Positions 1 through 7,877 of a stretch of 31,417 bases of DNA are shown here, piece after piece. This stretch comes from Roseovarius sp. UBA6167 (lineage in GTDB: Bacteria > Pseudomonadota > Alphaproteobacteria > Rhodobacterales > Rhodobacteraceae): positions 1 to 31,417 of the forward strand of contig DIUD01000080.1 in assembly GCA_002428225.1 (NCBI GenBank), given 5' to 3'. Position 1 is the stretch's first letter; every line of letters starts with the position of its first letter. The notes below the pieces were generated by a model that did no database searches, was not told where the DNA came from, and worked only from the letters and a program-made list of their open reading frames with translations. The translations under genes and the position numbers were made by a program.

Positions 1-1086
1 CATGGCGACGTGCCGATGGCGGTCGAGGCGATGCGCCTTGGCGCCTTCGACTTTCTGGAAAAACCGTTCAACCCCGACCGCATGACGCAACTGGCCAAGA
101 AAGCGACGCAACGCCGCCGCATGGTGCTCGATGCGCGCGCGCTGCGGCGTGATCTCTCCGATGGCGGTTCGCTGATGAAGAAACTCATCGGCTCGAGCGC
201 CGCGATGGAGCGGTTGCGCGAGGATATTCTCGATCTCGGGCAGGCCGATGGCCATGTGCTGATCGAGGGCGAAACCGGCACCGGCAAGACGCTGGTGGCC
301 CATGCGCTGCATGCGGTCGGCGCGCGCGCGGGCAAGCGGTTTGTCGTGATCTCCTGCGCCGCACTGGAGGAAACCGCGCTCACCCGGCGCCTGTTCGGCC
401 CGGTCCTGCCCGAGGATCCGCACCTTCCGGCGGTCGAGGAGGCGCGCGGCGGCACGCTGGTGCTGGAGGATATCGAGGCCCTCCCCGAGAGCGCGCAGGC
501 CCGCCTGCTGACCTTCGTCGATGAGGAGGGCACACCCCCCGAGACCCGCATCGTCGCCATTTCCAACATGCAGGACGAGGGCCATACCTGCGAGGACGCG
601 CTGCGCCCCGATCTGTTCTACAGGCTGGCCAGCCTGCGCATCACCGTGCCGCCCTTGCGCGCGCGCGGCGAGGATATCCTGACGCTTTTCACCCGTTTCT
701 CCGAACAGTTCGCCGAGGATTACGGCTGCGACGCGCCGCAGGTCAGCGCGCAGGAGGCCACGCAGCTCTTGCAGGCGCCCTGGCCCGGCAATGTCCGCCA
801 GCTCTTCAACATTGCCGAGCGCGCGGTCTTGCAGGCGCGGCGCGGCACCGGCACGCTCACTTCGCTGCTGATGTCCGACCACGCCGAGATGCAGCCGGTG
901 ATGACCACCGAGGGCAAGCCGCTCAAGGAATATGTCGAGGCGTTCGAGCGGATGTTGATCGACAACACCATGCGCCGCCACAAGGGCAGCATCGCGGCGG
1001 TGATGGACGAATTGTGCCTGCCGCGCCGGACATTGAACGAAAAAATGGCAAAATACGGTCTCTCGCGCTCGGATTACCTTGGCTGA
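1..1086 (+). CDS. dctD: DctD-like response regulator (AAA+ / Fis-type), 5' end missing
   Basis: This is the C-terminal 361 residues of an NtrC/DctD-class response regulator; the start lies upstream of the window, since the frame is open from base 1. The visible receiver end (HGDVPMAVEAM, then DFLEKPF with the conserved Lys) closely matches DctD proteins. An AAA+ domain follows, with Walker A GETGTGKT (bases 268-291), a Walker B-like GGTLVLEDIE (448-477), an RPDLFYRL segment and the sensor II WPGNVRQL. A Fis-type helix-turn-helix (LPRRTLNEKM) ends the protein. DctD pairs with the kinase DctB to control C4-dicarboxylate uptake. The oddity is that the GAFTGA loop, which contacts sigma-54, is absent between LFG and GGT, and the Walker B acidic pair reads ED rather than DE. 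It therefore probably does not work through sigma-54. The family assignment is firm; the exact ligand is not known. Confidence 0.85.
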   Translation, partial: HGDVPMAVEAMRLGAFDFLEKPFNPDRMTQLAKKATQRRRMVLDARALRRDLSDGGSLMKKLIGSSAAMERLREDILDLGQADGHVLIEGETGTGKTLVAHALHAVGARAGKRFVVISCAALEETALTRRLFGPVLPEDPHLPAVEEARGGTLVLEDIEALPESAQARLLTFVDEEGTPPETRIVAISNMQDEGHTCEDALRPDLFYRLASLRITVPPLRARGEDILTLFTRFSEQFAEDYGCDAPQVSAQEATQLLQAPWPGNVRQLFNIAERAVLQARRGTGTLTSLLMSDHAEMQPVMTTEGKPLKEYVEAFERMLIDNTMRRHKGSIAAVMDELCLPRRTLNEKMAKYGLSRSDYLG

Positions 1087-1499
1087 GCGCGGGGGATGAT
1101 TTCGCCATTGTGTTTTGCCTGCCCGGGGCTTTAGTGTGTCTCAATGGCGGGTGGCGCATGGCCATGTGCAACCGCCGCGAGAGATTCGCTGTTTCAGGCC
1201 CCCCGCGGGATTGCAGGACAAAGGCAATTCCCAGGGCCGAGCAGACCGATTGGCCCCCGCCCAAGGGGACCGCACGCCTGCCCGTTTGCGCGCCGTCGCG
1301 CGCGTCGGGCGCCGAATTGGCCCCGAAACGGGCCGGAGTAGTAGAACCGCGATGACACGCGCGACAGGATCGAGAGTGACAGCAAGGGCGCACAGCGCCC
1401 CTTGTGTGTGCGCCGCGATCATCGCCCCTGACAGACACTTGCCGCACCGTTTCCCGCGCCCCGAAGGGCGCGCGCGGTGCCGCCGTGCAATTGGAACAC
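1087..1499 (+). promoter_or_regulatory. Long structured leader upstream of rne
   Basis: These 413 bases lie between the dctD-like stop and the rne start, and I find no convincing gene in them. They hold three hairpins: 1319-1334 (GGCCC/GGGCC, six-base loop), 1383-1404 (CAAGGGCG against CGCCCCTTG, one bulge) and 1455-1472 (seven-pair stem with a CGAA loop), the last ending 27 bases before the rne ATG. RNase E genes in other bacteria have long leaders through which the enzyme cleaves its own mRNA. A similar role here is an inference. I could not place a reliable -35/-10 pair. Confidence 0.45.
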
Positions 1500-4169
1500 A
1501 TGCCAAAGAAAATGCTCATAGATGCCACCCACGCGGAGGAAACCCGCGTCGTGGTGGTGGACGGAAACAAGGTCGAGGAATTCGACTTTGAATCGGAGAA
1601 CAAGCGCCAGCTAGCCGGCAACATCTATCTCGCCAAGGTCACCCGCGTGGAGCCGTCGCTCCAGGCAGCCTTTGTCGAGTATGGCGGCAATCGCCACGGC
1701 TTTCTCGCCTTTTCAGAAATCCACCCGGATTACTACCAGATCCCCGTGGCCGACCGCGAGGCGCTGATGGCCGAGGAAGAGGCGCTTGCGCGCGCTCAGG
1801 AGGAAGAGGATGAGCGCCCCAGGGCCCGCCGCTCCGTCTCGCGCTCGCGCTCGAAATCCAGCGCCGAAAGGACCGCCACGCAGGATGCGGTGACCAGCAC
1901 GGAAATTTCCGGCATGGAAACCATCGACGTCGACGAGGATGCCGCGGCGCGCGCGGACACGATCCCCGAGGCCAGCTCGCCGATGGAGCGCGTGGCCGAA
2001 ACCCCGGTGGAAGAGCCGGTGGACGACACCCCCGAGGCCGCCGCGCCGGCGGAGACCGCGACAGAAGAGGACAGTCGCGATCACGTCGCCCTCGATGACA
2101 GCATCGAATCCGTTGCCGATGAGGATGACAGCGACGATATCCGCCCCGTCCGCAAGCCCCGCGCGCGCCGCTACAAGATTCAGGAGGTCGTCAAGGTCCG
2201 CCAGATCATGCTGGTGCAGGTGGTCAAGGAAGAGCGCGGCAACAAGGGCGCGGCGCTCACCACCTACCTGAGCCTCGCGGGTCGCTACTGTGTGCTCATG
2301 CCCAATACCGCGCGTGGCGGTGGCATTTCGCGCAAGATCACCAACGCCGCCGACCGCAAGAAGCTCAAGGAGATCGCCGCCGAGATCGACGTGCCCAAGG
2401 GCGCGGGCCTGATCGTGCGCACCGCGGGCGCGCAGCGCACCAAGGCCGAGATCAAGCGCGATTACGAATACCTTCAGCGTCTGTGGGAACAGATCCGCGA
2501 GTTGACGCTCAAATCCATCGCGCCGGCCAAGATCTACGAGGAGGGCGACCTCATCAAGCGCTCGATCCGCGACCTCTACAACCGCGATATCGACGAGGTT
2601 CTGGTCGAGGGAGAGCGCGGTTACCGGATCGCCAAGGACTTCATGAAGATGATCATGCCGTCCCATGCCAAGAACGTGAAACACTACCAGGACCCGATGC
2701 CGCTGTTTGCGCGCCATCAGGTTGAAAGCTATCTCGCCGGCATGTTCAACCCCACGGTGCAGCTGCCCTCTGGCGGCTATATCGTGATCGGGGTGACCGA
2801 GGCGCTGGTTGCCATCGACGTCAACTCCGGCCGCGCCACCAGGGAAGGCTCGATCGAGGAGACTGCGCTCAAGACCAACCTTGAGGCCGCCGAGGAGGTG
2901 GCGCGCCAGTTGCGCCTGCGCGATCTGGCGGGCCTCATCGTCATCGACTTCATCGACATGGACGAGCGCAAGAACAATGCCGCCGTGGAAAAGCGCCTCA
3001 AGGACAAGCTCAAGACCGACCGCGCGCGCATCCAGGTTGGCCGCATCTCGGGTTTCGGCCTCATGGAAATGAGCCGCCAGCGCCTGCGTCCGGGGATGCT
3101 CGAGGCGAGCACCCAGCCCTGCCCGCATTGCCACGGCACCGGGCTGATACGCTCCGATGACAGCATGGCGCTCTCGATCCTGCGCCAGATCGAGGAAGAG
3201 GGCACGCGGCGGCGCTCGCGCGAGGTTCTGGTGCGCGCCCCCGTGGCCGTCGCCAATTTTCTCATCAACCAGAAGCGAGAGCATATCGCCCTGATCGAGC
3301 AGCGATACGGTCTGTCGGTGCGCATCGAGGGCGACCCGGCGCTGGTCAGCCCCGATTTCACGCTGGAAAAGTTCAAGACCGCAACCCGCATCGTGCCCGA
3401 ACCGGTGGCTCAATTCGTCTCGGGTGGGTCCGTGCTGATGGAGGAAATCGACAGCACCACCGAGGACGAGGAGGACGAGGACGAGGACGACATGGCCGAA
3501 ACCACGTCCGAGACCTCCGACGACGGCGAGCGCCCCAAGAAGAAGCGCCGTCGCTCGCGCAGCCGCAAGCGCAAGCCCAAATCGAATGGCGACTATCAGG
3601 CCCACGACGCTCAGGACGACGACTCTGGGGACGACGACGCTCGGGCCGATGAGGCCCCCGAGGCCGCGGCGCAGCCCGCAGCCGGGGCCGAAGCCCGGAC
3701 CGAGGCCGCGCCCGAAACGGCCAAGCCCAAATCCGGCGCCCGCTCAAGCTCTGGTTCGCGCACGCGCAAGACGCCGGACCCGAAGAGCGCGGACGCGGAG
3801 ACAGAGGCAGCACCGGCCGCAAGGCCCAAAAGCCGCACCGTGTCGCGCAGCAGGAAGCCCAAGGAGACCGCACCGGCCCCCGCAGACACCGCCGAAGCCC
3901 CTGCGGAGGCCCCTGTGGAGGCTATTGAGACAGCCGAGCCGGTGGCCGAGCAGGCAGCACCTCCCGCGCCCGCACCCGCGCCCGAGCCCGAGCCTGTGCC
4001 CGCGCCTGTGATCGTCGAGCAGCCCGAAACGGCAGCCCGTAAGCCGACGCCGGAAGTCCCGCCGGCGGTGGCCGAAGAGACCCCCGTCGCGGTTGCGCAA
4101 ACCGAGGCCACGCCGACGCCCGAGGACGACGACAAGCCCAAGCGCCGCGGCTGGTGGTCCCGGGGCTGA
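1500..4169 (+). CDS. rne: Ribonuclease E
   Basis: This is the essential endoribonuclease that starts mRNA decay and processes rRNA and tRNA, and it scaffolds the degradosome. I chose the ATG at 1500 (MPKKMLIDATHAEETRVVV), the usual N-terminus of alphaproteobacterial RNase E, rather than an upstream in-frame start at 1404; the protein is then 889 residues. The S1 domain is split: its first half is about residues 36-80, then comes an acidic, Ser/Arg- and Ala/Glu-rich insert (about 85-222), then the second half resumes at RYKIQEVVKVRQ. Catalytic Asp440 (VAIDVNSG) and Asp483 (IVIDFIDM) are spaced as in E. coli D303/D346. The zinc-link is CPHCHGTG (Cys541, Cys544). From about residue 680 the C-terminus is disordered, acidic, then Pro/Ala/Glu-rich with basic patches, as expected for RNA and partner binding. 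A hairpin terminator follows. Confidence 0.97.
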   Translation: MPKKMLIDATHAEETRVVVVDGNKVEEFDFESENKRQLAGNIYLAKVTRVEPSLQAAFVEYGGNRHGFLAFSEIHPDYYQIPVADREALMAEEEALARAQEEEDERPRARRSVSRSRSKSSAERTATQDAVTSTEISGMETIDVDEDAAARADTIPEASSPMERVAETPVEEPVDDTPEAAAPAETATEEDSRDHVALDDSIESVADEDDSDDIRPVRKPRARRYKIQEVVKVRQIMLVQVVKEERGNKGAALTTYLSLAGRYCVLMPNTARGGGISRKITNAADRKKLKEIAAEIDVPKGAGLIVRTAGAQRTKAEIKRDYEYLQRLWEQIRELTLKSIAPAKIYEEGDLIKRSIRDLYNRDIDEVLVEGERGYRIAKDFMKMIMPSHAKNVKHYQDPMPLFARHQVESYLAGMFNPTVQLPSGGYIVIGVTEALVAIDVNSGRATREGSIEETALKTNLEAAEEVARQLRLRDLAGLIVIDFIDMDERKNNAAVEKRLKDKLKTDRARIQVGRISGFGLMEMSRQRLRPGMLEASTQPCPHCHGTGLIRSDDSMALSILRQIEEEGTRRRSREVLVRAPVAVANFLINQKREHIALIEQRYGLSVRIEGDPALVSPDFTLEKFKTATRIVPEPVAQFVSGGSVLMEEIDSTTEDEEDEDEDDMAETTSETSDDGERPKKKRRRSRSRKRKPKSNGDYQAHDAQDDDSGDDDARADEAPEAAAQPAAGAEARTEAAPETAKPKSGARSSSGSRTRKTPDPKSADAETEAAPAARPKSRTVSRSRKPKETAPAPADTAEAPAEAPVEAIETAEPVAEQAAPPAPAPAPEPEPVPAPVIVEQPETAARKPTPEVPPAVAEETPVAVAQTEATPTPEDDDKPKRRGWWSRG

Positions 4170-4180
4170 TGACCCCGCCA

Positions 4181-4203
4181 TCCCGGCCCCTCGCGGGCCG
4201 GGA
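4181..4203. terminator. Perfect 9-bp hairpin between rne and the TusA-like gene
   Basis: TCCCGGCCC (4181-4189) pairs perfectly with GGGCCGGGA (4195-4203) around a five-base loop. It sits in the 43-base gap between two convergent genes, so it can end transcription from both sides. It lacks a T-run, as is common in GC-rich alphaproteobacteria. Confidence 0.7.
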
Positions 4204-4212
4204 CATCCCGCC

Positions 4213-4443
4213 TCAGCCGGATTTGCGGATCACATAGGTCTGGACCCCGTCCGCCTCCGCCGCCGACAGCAGCACATGCCCGCTCTCGGCGCAGAAATGC
4301 GGCACGTCGATCACCGCCGCCGGGTCATCCGCCTGCATCGCGATTTCCTCGCCCGGTCCGAGCGATTTCAGCCGCTTGCGCAGCTTCAGCACCGGCAGCG
4401 GACATAGCAGGCCGCGCGCGTCGAGGGTCTCTTTCGGGGTCAT
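4213..4443 (-). CDS. TusA-family sulfurtransferase (SirA/YeeD-like)
   Basis: This is a 76-residue protein beginning MTPKETLDARGLLCPLPVLK. The CPxP motif with Cys14 is the hallmark of TusA-family sulfur carriers, which pass persulfide sulfur between partners in thiouridine synthesis, molybdenum cofactor sulfuration or sulfur oxidation. The central alpha/beta fold is consistent in length and pattern. I chose the start at 4443 because the conserved domain begins there; the open frame extends upstream to 4482 with residues that do not look conserved. The gene is convergent with rne and divergent from ccdA, so the context does not settle which sulfur pathway it serves. It may be the housekeeping TusA or one of its paralogues. 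Confidence 0.85.
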   Translation of the reverse strand: MTPKETLDARGLLCPLPVLKLRKRLKSLGPGEEIAMQADDPAAVIDVPHFCAESGHVLLSAAEADGVQTYVIRKSG

Positions 4444-4536
4444 GCGCCGTGAGATAGCGGCCTTGTTACAGCCTGTCCACAAGGTTGTGACACCGCGCCC
4501 CGTGACGCCGCCCGCCCGAGCGTCTATGTCTGCCTC

Positions 4537-5289
4537 ATGTTCGGAATAGAGATCATCGACGCGGCGCTTCTGCCCGCCATGTTCGTGGCGCTTCTGGCGG
4601 GGGTGGTCTCCTTCCTCAGCCCCTGCGTTCTGCCCATCGTGCCGCCATATATCGCCTATATGAGCGGCATCAGCCTTAACGCGTTGTCACATGACGGCAC
4701 GCAACGCGCCCGCGCGGTGGTGCCGGCGCTGTTCTTCGTGCTGGGCCTCTCGACCGTGTTCATCTTTCTGGGATTTACCGCCTCGGCATTGGGCCGTGCC
4801 TTTTTGCAATATCAGGACTGGTTTAATACCGTCGCGGGTGTTGTGGTGATGGCGTTCGGCGCGCATTTCGTGGGGGTTTACCGCATCGGCTTTCTTGACC
4901 GCGAGGCGCGGCTCGACGCGGGCGACAGGGGCGGCTCCTCGCTTGGGGCCTATGTTCTGGGGCTGGCCTTCGCCTTTGGCTGGACGCCCTGCATCGGCCC
5001 GCAACTGGGCGCGATCCTGACGCTTGCCGCCTCCGAGGCCAATATCGCGCGCGGCACGACGCTTCTGGCGATCTATGCGGCGGGCCTCGGCGTGCCCTTC
5101 CTGCTGGTGGCGGCCTTCCTGCCACGCCTCACCGGGCTCCTGGGCTGGATGAAACGGCACATGGTCCAGATCGAGCGGTTGATGGGCCTTTTGCTGTGGA
5201 CCATTGGCCTTTTGATGCTCACCGGCGGCTTCTCGGCCTTTTCCTTCTGGCTGCTGGAGACCTTCCCGGCGCTCGCGGTGCTCGGCTGA
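4537..5289 (+). CDS. ccdA: Cytochrome c biogenesis protein CcdA
   Basis: This is a 250-residue integral membrane protein of the short CcdA/DsbD-transmembrane type, which carries reducing electrons from thioredoxin across the membrane to keep apocytochrome c haem-site thiols reduced. It has about six hydrophobic segments. The redox Cys pair is visible as LSPCVLPIVPPY (Cys30) and GWTPCIGPQ (Cys152), the paired motifs of the family at the starts of membrane segments 1 and 4. The length matches CcdA rather than full DsbD, with no periplasmic domains. It is divergent from the TusA-like gene (93-base gap) and separated from hsp20 by a promoter region. ccmE, another cytochrome c maturation gene, lies about 2.6 kb downstream. 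Confidence 0.95.
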   Translation: MFGIEIIDAALLPAMFVALLAGVVSFLSPCVLPIVPPYIAYMSGISLNALSHDGTQRARAVVPALFFVLGLSTVFIFLGFTASALGRAFLQYQDWFNTVAGVVVMAFGAHFVGVYRIGFLDREARLDAGDRGGSSLGAYVLGLAFAFGWTPCIGPQLGAILTLAASEANIARGTTLLAIYAAGLGVPFLLVAAFLPRLTGLLGWMKRHMVQIERLMGLLLWTIGLLMLTGGFSAFSFWLLETFPALAVLG

Positions 5290-5322
5290 GGCCCTTGTTT
5301 TCCACCCGGATCGGCCCCGCGT

Positions 5323-5336
5323 TTGATATGCGTCAA
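5323..5336 (+). promoter_or_regulatory. FNR/FnrL-type box upstream of hsp20
   Basis: TTGATATGCGTCAA fits the FNR/FnrL consensus TTGAT-N4-ATCAA with one half-site change (GTCAA). Its centre (5329.5) lies about 40 bases before the start point implied by the -10-like CATAAT at 5357-5362, which is the class II activator geometry of FNR. It is the only such box I found in an intergenic region here. Confidence 0.7.
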
Positions 5337-5356
5337 GGTGCCGCGCATCGCGGCCC

Positions 5357-5362
5357 CATAAT
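5357..5362 (+). promoter_or_regulatory. Probable -10 element of the hsp20 promoter
   Basis: CATAAT matches TATAAT at five of six positions and lies downstream of the FNR-type box at the spacing expected when the activator replaces a -35 element. No good -35 hexamer is visible, which fits an activator-dependent promoter. A strong Shine-Dalgarno AAAGGAGG follows at 5382-5389. Confidence 0.45.
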
Positions 5363-5397
5363 GTCCGTCTGTAACCAAGGCAAAGGAGGATGACGCA

Positions 5398-5814
5398 ATG
5401 GTTGAAAAATCGCATGTCGCAGGCTTCTGGCCGCAGCTTTACGAACCGCTGCGCAATTTCGGGGCGCGTGTGACCGACTGGCTCGCGCCGGCCTCGGATG
5501 CCTCGGGCGACGAGACCGCCTATCGCATCACCATGGAACTGCCTGGCGTCGAGGAAAAGGACATCGATATTTCGGTGCATGACGGGGTGGTGACGATCAA
5601 GGGCGAGAAATCCGCCGCCCGCGAGGAGGAAGGTGAGACCTGGTTCTTCTCCGAGCGCCAGTATGGCAGCTTCAGCCGCTCCTTCCGCCTGCCGGCCGAT
5701 GCCGATGGCGACAAGGTGGAGGCGCATCTCAAGGACGGGATCCTGAGGATGACCATCCCCAAGCGCAGCGGCGAGAGCGCAGCTGGCCGCAAGGTCGAGA
5801 TTCGCCGCGGCTGA
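5398..5814 (+). CDS. Small heat shock protein, Hsp20/alpha-crystallin family
   Basis: This 138-residue protein has a short N-terminal arm (WPQLYEPLRNFGARVTDWL), an alpha-crystallin domain of about residues 38-125 (YRITMELPGVEEKDIDISV, then LPADADGDKVEAHLKDGIL with MTIPK) and a short tail with a VEI motif. Such proteins are ATP-independent holdases that bind unfolding proteins in the cytoplasm. The ATG is supported by the strong Shine-Dalgarno at 5382-5389. It appears monocistronic: a hairpin follows and murI starts 173 bases later. The upstream FNR-type box suggests induction by low oxygen rather than, or as well as, heat. I saw no convincing RpoH promoter. It belongs to the Hsp20 group common in anaerobic or microaerobic regulons, which is an inference from the promoter. 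Confidence 0.93.
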   Translation: MVEKSHVAGFWPQLYEPLRNFGARVTDWLAPASDASGDETAYRITMELPGVEEKDIDISVHDGVVTIKGEKSAAREEEGETWFFSERQYGSFSRSFRLPADADGDKVEAHLKDGILRMTIPKRSGESAAGRKVEIRRG

Positions 5815-5858
5815 GGGCGGTGCCGGTGGGCGGGGCAGGGCCGCGGGCGTGCCCCGGT

Positions 5859-5875
5859 CCTGCGCCTTGCGCAGG
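5859..5875 (+). terminator. Short hairpin downstream of hsp20
   Basis: CCTGCGC (5859-5865) pairs with GCGCAGG (5869-5875) around a three-base CTT loop, 45 bases after the hsp20 stop. It has no T-run, so terminator function is only probable. The remaining 5876-5987 holds no recognisable gene. Confidence 0.4.
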
Positions 5876-5987
5876 CGGGCGAAATCCCTCATGGCCTTCC
5901 CGCGGCAAAAGACCTATGAATCGGCGCCAGATCCGGTCGCGGCCTCCGGGACCGGGCTCGGCTCTGGCTGATTTCGCGGGTGGCTTC

Positions 5988-6800
5988 ATGGCGGTTGGGA
6001 TATTCGATAGCGGGCTGGGCGGCCTGACGGTATGGGACGCGCTGCACAAGCGCCTGCCCGAGGTGCCGTTCGTCTATCTGGGTGACAATGCGCATACGCC
6101 CTACGGGGTGCGCGATGCCGATGACATCTACGCCTTGACCACGGCCTCGGTCGCGCGGCTCTTCGATGCGGGCTGCGATCTGGTCATCCTTGCCTGCAAC
6201 ACCGCCTCTGCCGCCGCGCTGCGCCGGATGCAGGAGTCTTGGGTGCCCGCGGACAAGCGCGTGCTTGGCGTGTTCGTGCCGCTCATCGAGGCGCTGACCG
6301 AGCGGCGATGGGGCGACAATTCCCCCCCGCGCGAGGTGGCGGTGACAAACGTGGCGCTTTTCGCCACCCCCGCCACCGTGGCGAGCCGCGCCTTTCAGCG
6401 CGAGCTGGCATTTCGTGCCATCGGCGTGGATGTCGAGGCGCAGGCTTGCGGCGGCGTGGTCGATGCCATCGAGGAGGGCGACATGATCCTTGCCGAGGCG
6501 CTGGTGCGCAGCCATGTCGAGGCGCTCAAACGCAAGATGCCGCACCCGCAGGCCGCCGTGCTGGGCTGCACCCATTATCCGCTGCTGGAAGAGGTTTTCC
6601 GCGATGCGCTCGGGCCTGATGTGACGGTCTATTCGCAGCCCTCGCTGGTGGCCGCGAGCCTTGCCGATTACCTCGCGCGACATCCCGACAGGATCGGGCC
6701 GGGCACCGAGGCGATGTTCCTGACCACGGGCGACCCCAGGCGCGTGTCGTCGCACGCGACGCAGTTCCTGCGACGCGAGATCATCTTTCAGCCCGCCTGA
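5988..6800 (+). CDS. murI: Glutamate racemase
   Basis: This enzyme converts L-glutamate to D-glutamate for peptidoglycan. The conserved N-terminus MAVGIFDSGLGGLTV fixes the start at 5988 and gives 270 residues, normal for MurI; the frame is open upstream to 5820, but that extension is Pro/Gly/Arg-rich and not family-like. Key residues are visible: Asp7 and Ser8 of the IFDSG loop, the GDNAHTPYG substrate loop, the two catalytic cysteines in LACNTASA (Cys70) and LGCTHYPLL (Cys194). The GDNAH variant is a little different from the more usual GDTAR but keeps the PYG. argC follows after 30 bases on the same strand, so the two may be co-transcribed. Confidence 0.95.
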   Translation: MAVGIFDSGLGGLTVWDALHKRLPEVPFVYLGDNAHTPYGVRDADDIYALTTASVARLFDAGCDLVILACNTASAAALRRMQESWVPADKRVLGVFVPLIEALTERRWGDNSPPREVAVTNVALFATPATVASRAFQRELAFRAIGVDVEAQACGGVVDAIEEGDMILAEALVRSHVEALKRKMPHPQAAVLGCTHYPLLEEVFRDALGPDVTVYSQPSLVAASLADYLARHPDRIGPGTEAMFLTTGDPRRVSSHATQFLRREIIFQPA

Positions 6801-6830
6801 TCCCCCCCGACCACCCTCCGCGAGGACCAC

Positions 6831-7859
6831 ATGACCCATAAAATCGCCATTCTCGGAGCCTCGGGCTATACCGGCGCCGAACTTGTCCGTCTCATCGCCA
6901 CCCATCCGGCGATGGAAATCGCGGCGCTGGCCGCCAATTCCAGGGCGGGGCAGTCGATGGGGCAGGTGTTCGCGCATCTGCGCCACCTCGACCTGCCCGG
7001 TCTGGTGACGATCGAAGAGATTGATTTCTCGGGCATCGACCTGTGTTTCTGCGCGCTGCCGCACAAGACCAGCCAGGAGGTGATCGCAAACCTGCCGCGC
7101 GATCTGCGGATCGTGGACCTGTCCGCCGATTTCCGGCTGCGCGACCCGGCGGATTACGAGAAATGGTATGGCAACCCCCATGCCGCGCCCGAGCTGCAGC
7201 GCGAGGCGGTCTATGGCCTGACCGAGTTCTACCGCGCCGAGATCGCGGGCGCCCGGCTGGTGGCGGGGACGGGCTGCAACGCGGCTGCGGGGCAATATAT
7301 CCTGCGACCGTTGATCGCGGCGGGGGTGATCGACACGGACGAGATCATTCTCGATCTCAAGTGCGGCGTGTCGGGCGCGGGGCGCAGCCTCAAGGAGAAC
7401 CTCCTCCATGCCGAGTTGTCCGAGGGCTATCACGCCTATTCGGTGGGCGGCACGCATCGCCATCTGGGCGAGTTCGACCAGGAGTTGACGGCGCTGGCGG
7501 GCCGCAAGGTGGAAATCCAGTTCACCCCCCATCTCATCCCGGCCAATCGTGGCATCCTTGCCACCGCCTATGTGCAGGGCGATGCGGGCCGGATCCACGA
7601 CACGCTTGCCGCGGCCTATGCCGACGAGCCGTTCCTGATCACCCTGCCCATGGGCGAAAGCCCCAGCACGCGCCACATCCGGGGCAGCAATTTCTGCCAT
7701 ATCGGCGTGGTGGCCGACCGGCGCGCGGGCCGCACCATTGTTATCGCCGCGCTTGACAACCTGACAAAAGGCAGCAGCGGGCAGGCGTTGCAAAACGCCA
7801 ATCTGATGCTATCTGAACCAGAGGTGACGGGGCTGATGCTCGCGCCCGTCTTCCCCTGA
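6831..7859 (+). CDS. argC: N-acetyl-gamma-glutamyl-phosphate reductase
   Basis: This enzyme performs the third step of arginine biosynthesis, reducing N-acetylglutamyl phosphate to the semialdehyde with NADPH. At 342 residues it is of normal ArgC length. The Rossmann motif GASGYTGAELVRL (residues 9-21) and the catalytic cysteine in AGTGCNAAAGQ (Cys149) are clear, and the HRHLGEFDQEL and FTPHLIPANRGI segments are typical of the family. The ATG at 6831 is preceded by GAGGA at a suitable distance. It lies between murI and ccmE with short gaps (30 and 18 bases), so the three genes probably share a transcript. Confidence 0.96.
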   Translation: MTHKIAILGASGYTGAELVRLIATHPAMEIAALAANSRAGQSMGQVFAHLRHLDLPGLVTIEEIDFSGIDLCFCALPHKTSQEVIANLPRDLRIVDLSADFRLRDPADYEKWYGNPHAAPELQREAVYGLTEFYRAEIAGARLVAGTGCNAAAGQYILRPLIAAGVIDTDEIILDLKCGVSGAGRSLKENLLHAELSEGYHAYSVGGTHRHLGEFDQELTALAGRKVEIQFTPHLIPANRGILATAYVQGDAGRIHDTLAAAYADEPFLITLPMGESPSTRHIRGSNFCHIGVVADRRAGRTIVIAALDNLTKGSSGQALQNANLMLSEPEVTGLMLAPVFP

Positions 7860-7877
7860 TCTTCGCAAGGCAGGCCA

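Noticed and set aside
1141..1506. Several short frames in the rne leader
   Set aside because: They overlap one another on both strands, are Arg/Ala/Pro-rich and have no ribosome sites.
1713..3605. 630-residue minus-strand open frame opposite rne
   Set aside because: It lies wholly antisense to a clear rne and has the Arg/Ala/Gly/Leu-rich composition typical of antisense frames in GC-rich DNA.
5291..5362. RpoH-type heat-shock promoter for hsp20
   Set aside because: The CTTG at 5294 is far too distant from CATAAT at 5357, and no CTTG stands at the proper spacing.
5889..7793. 634-residue minus-strand open frame opposite murI and argC
   Set aside because: It crosses two well-supported genes and looks like an antisense artefact.
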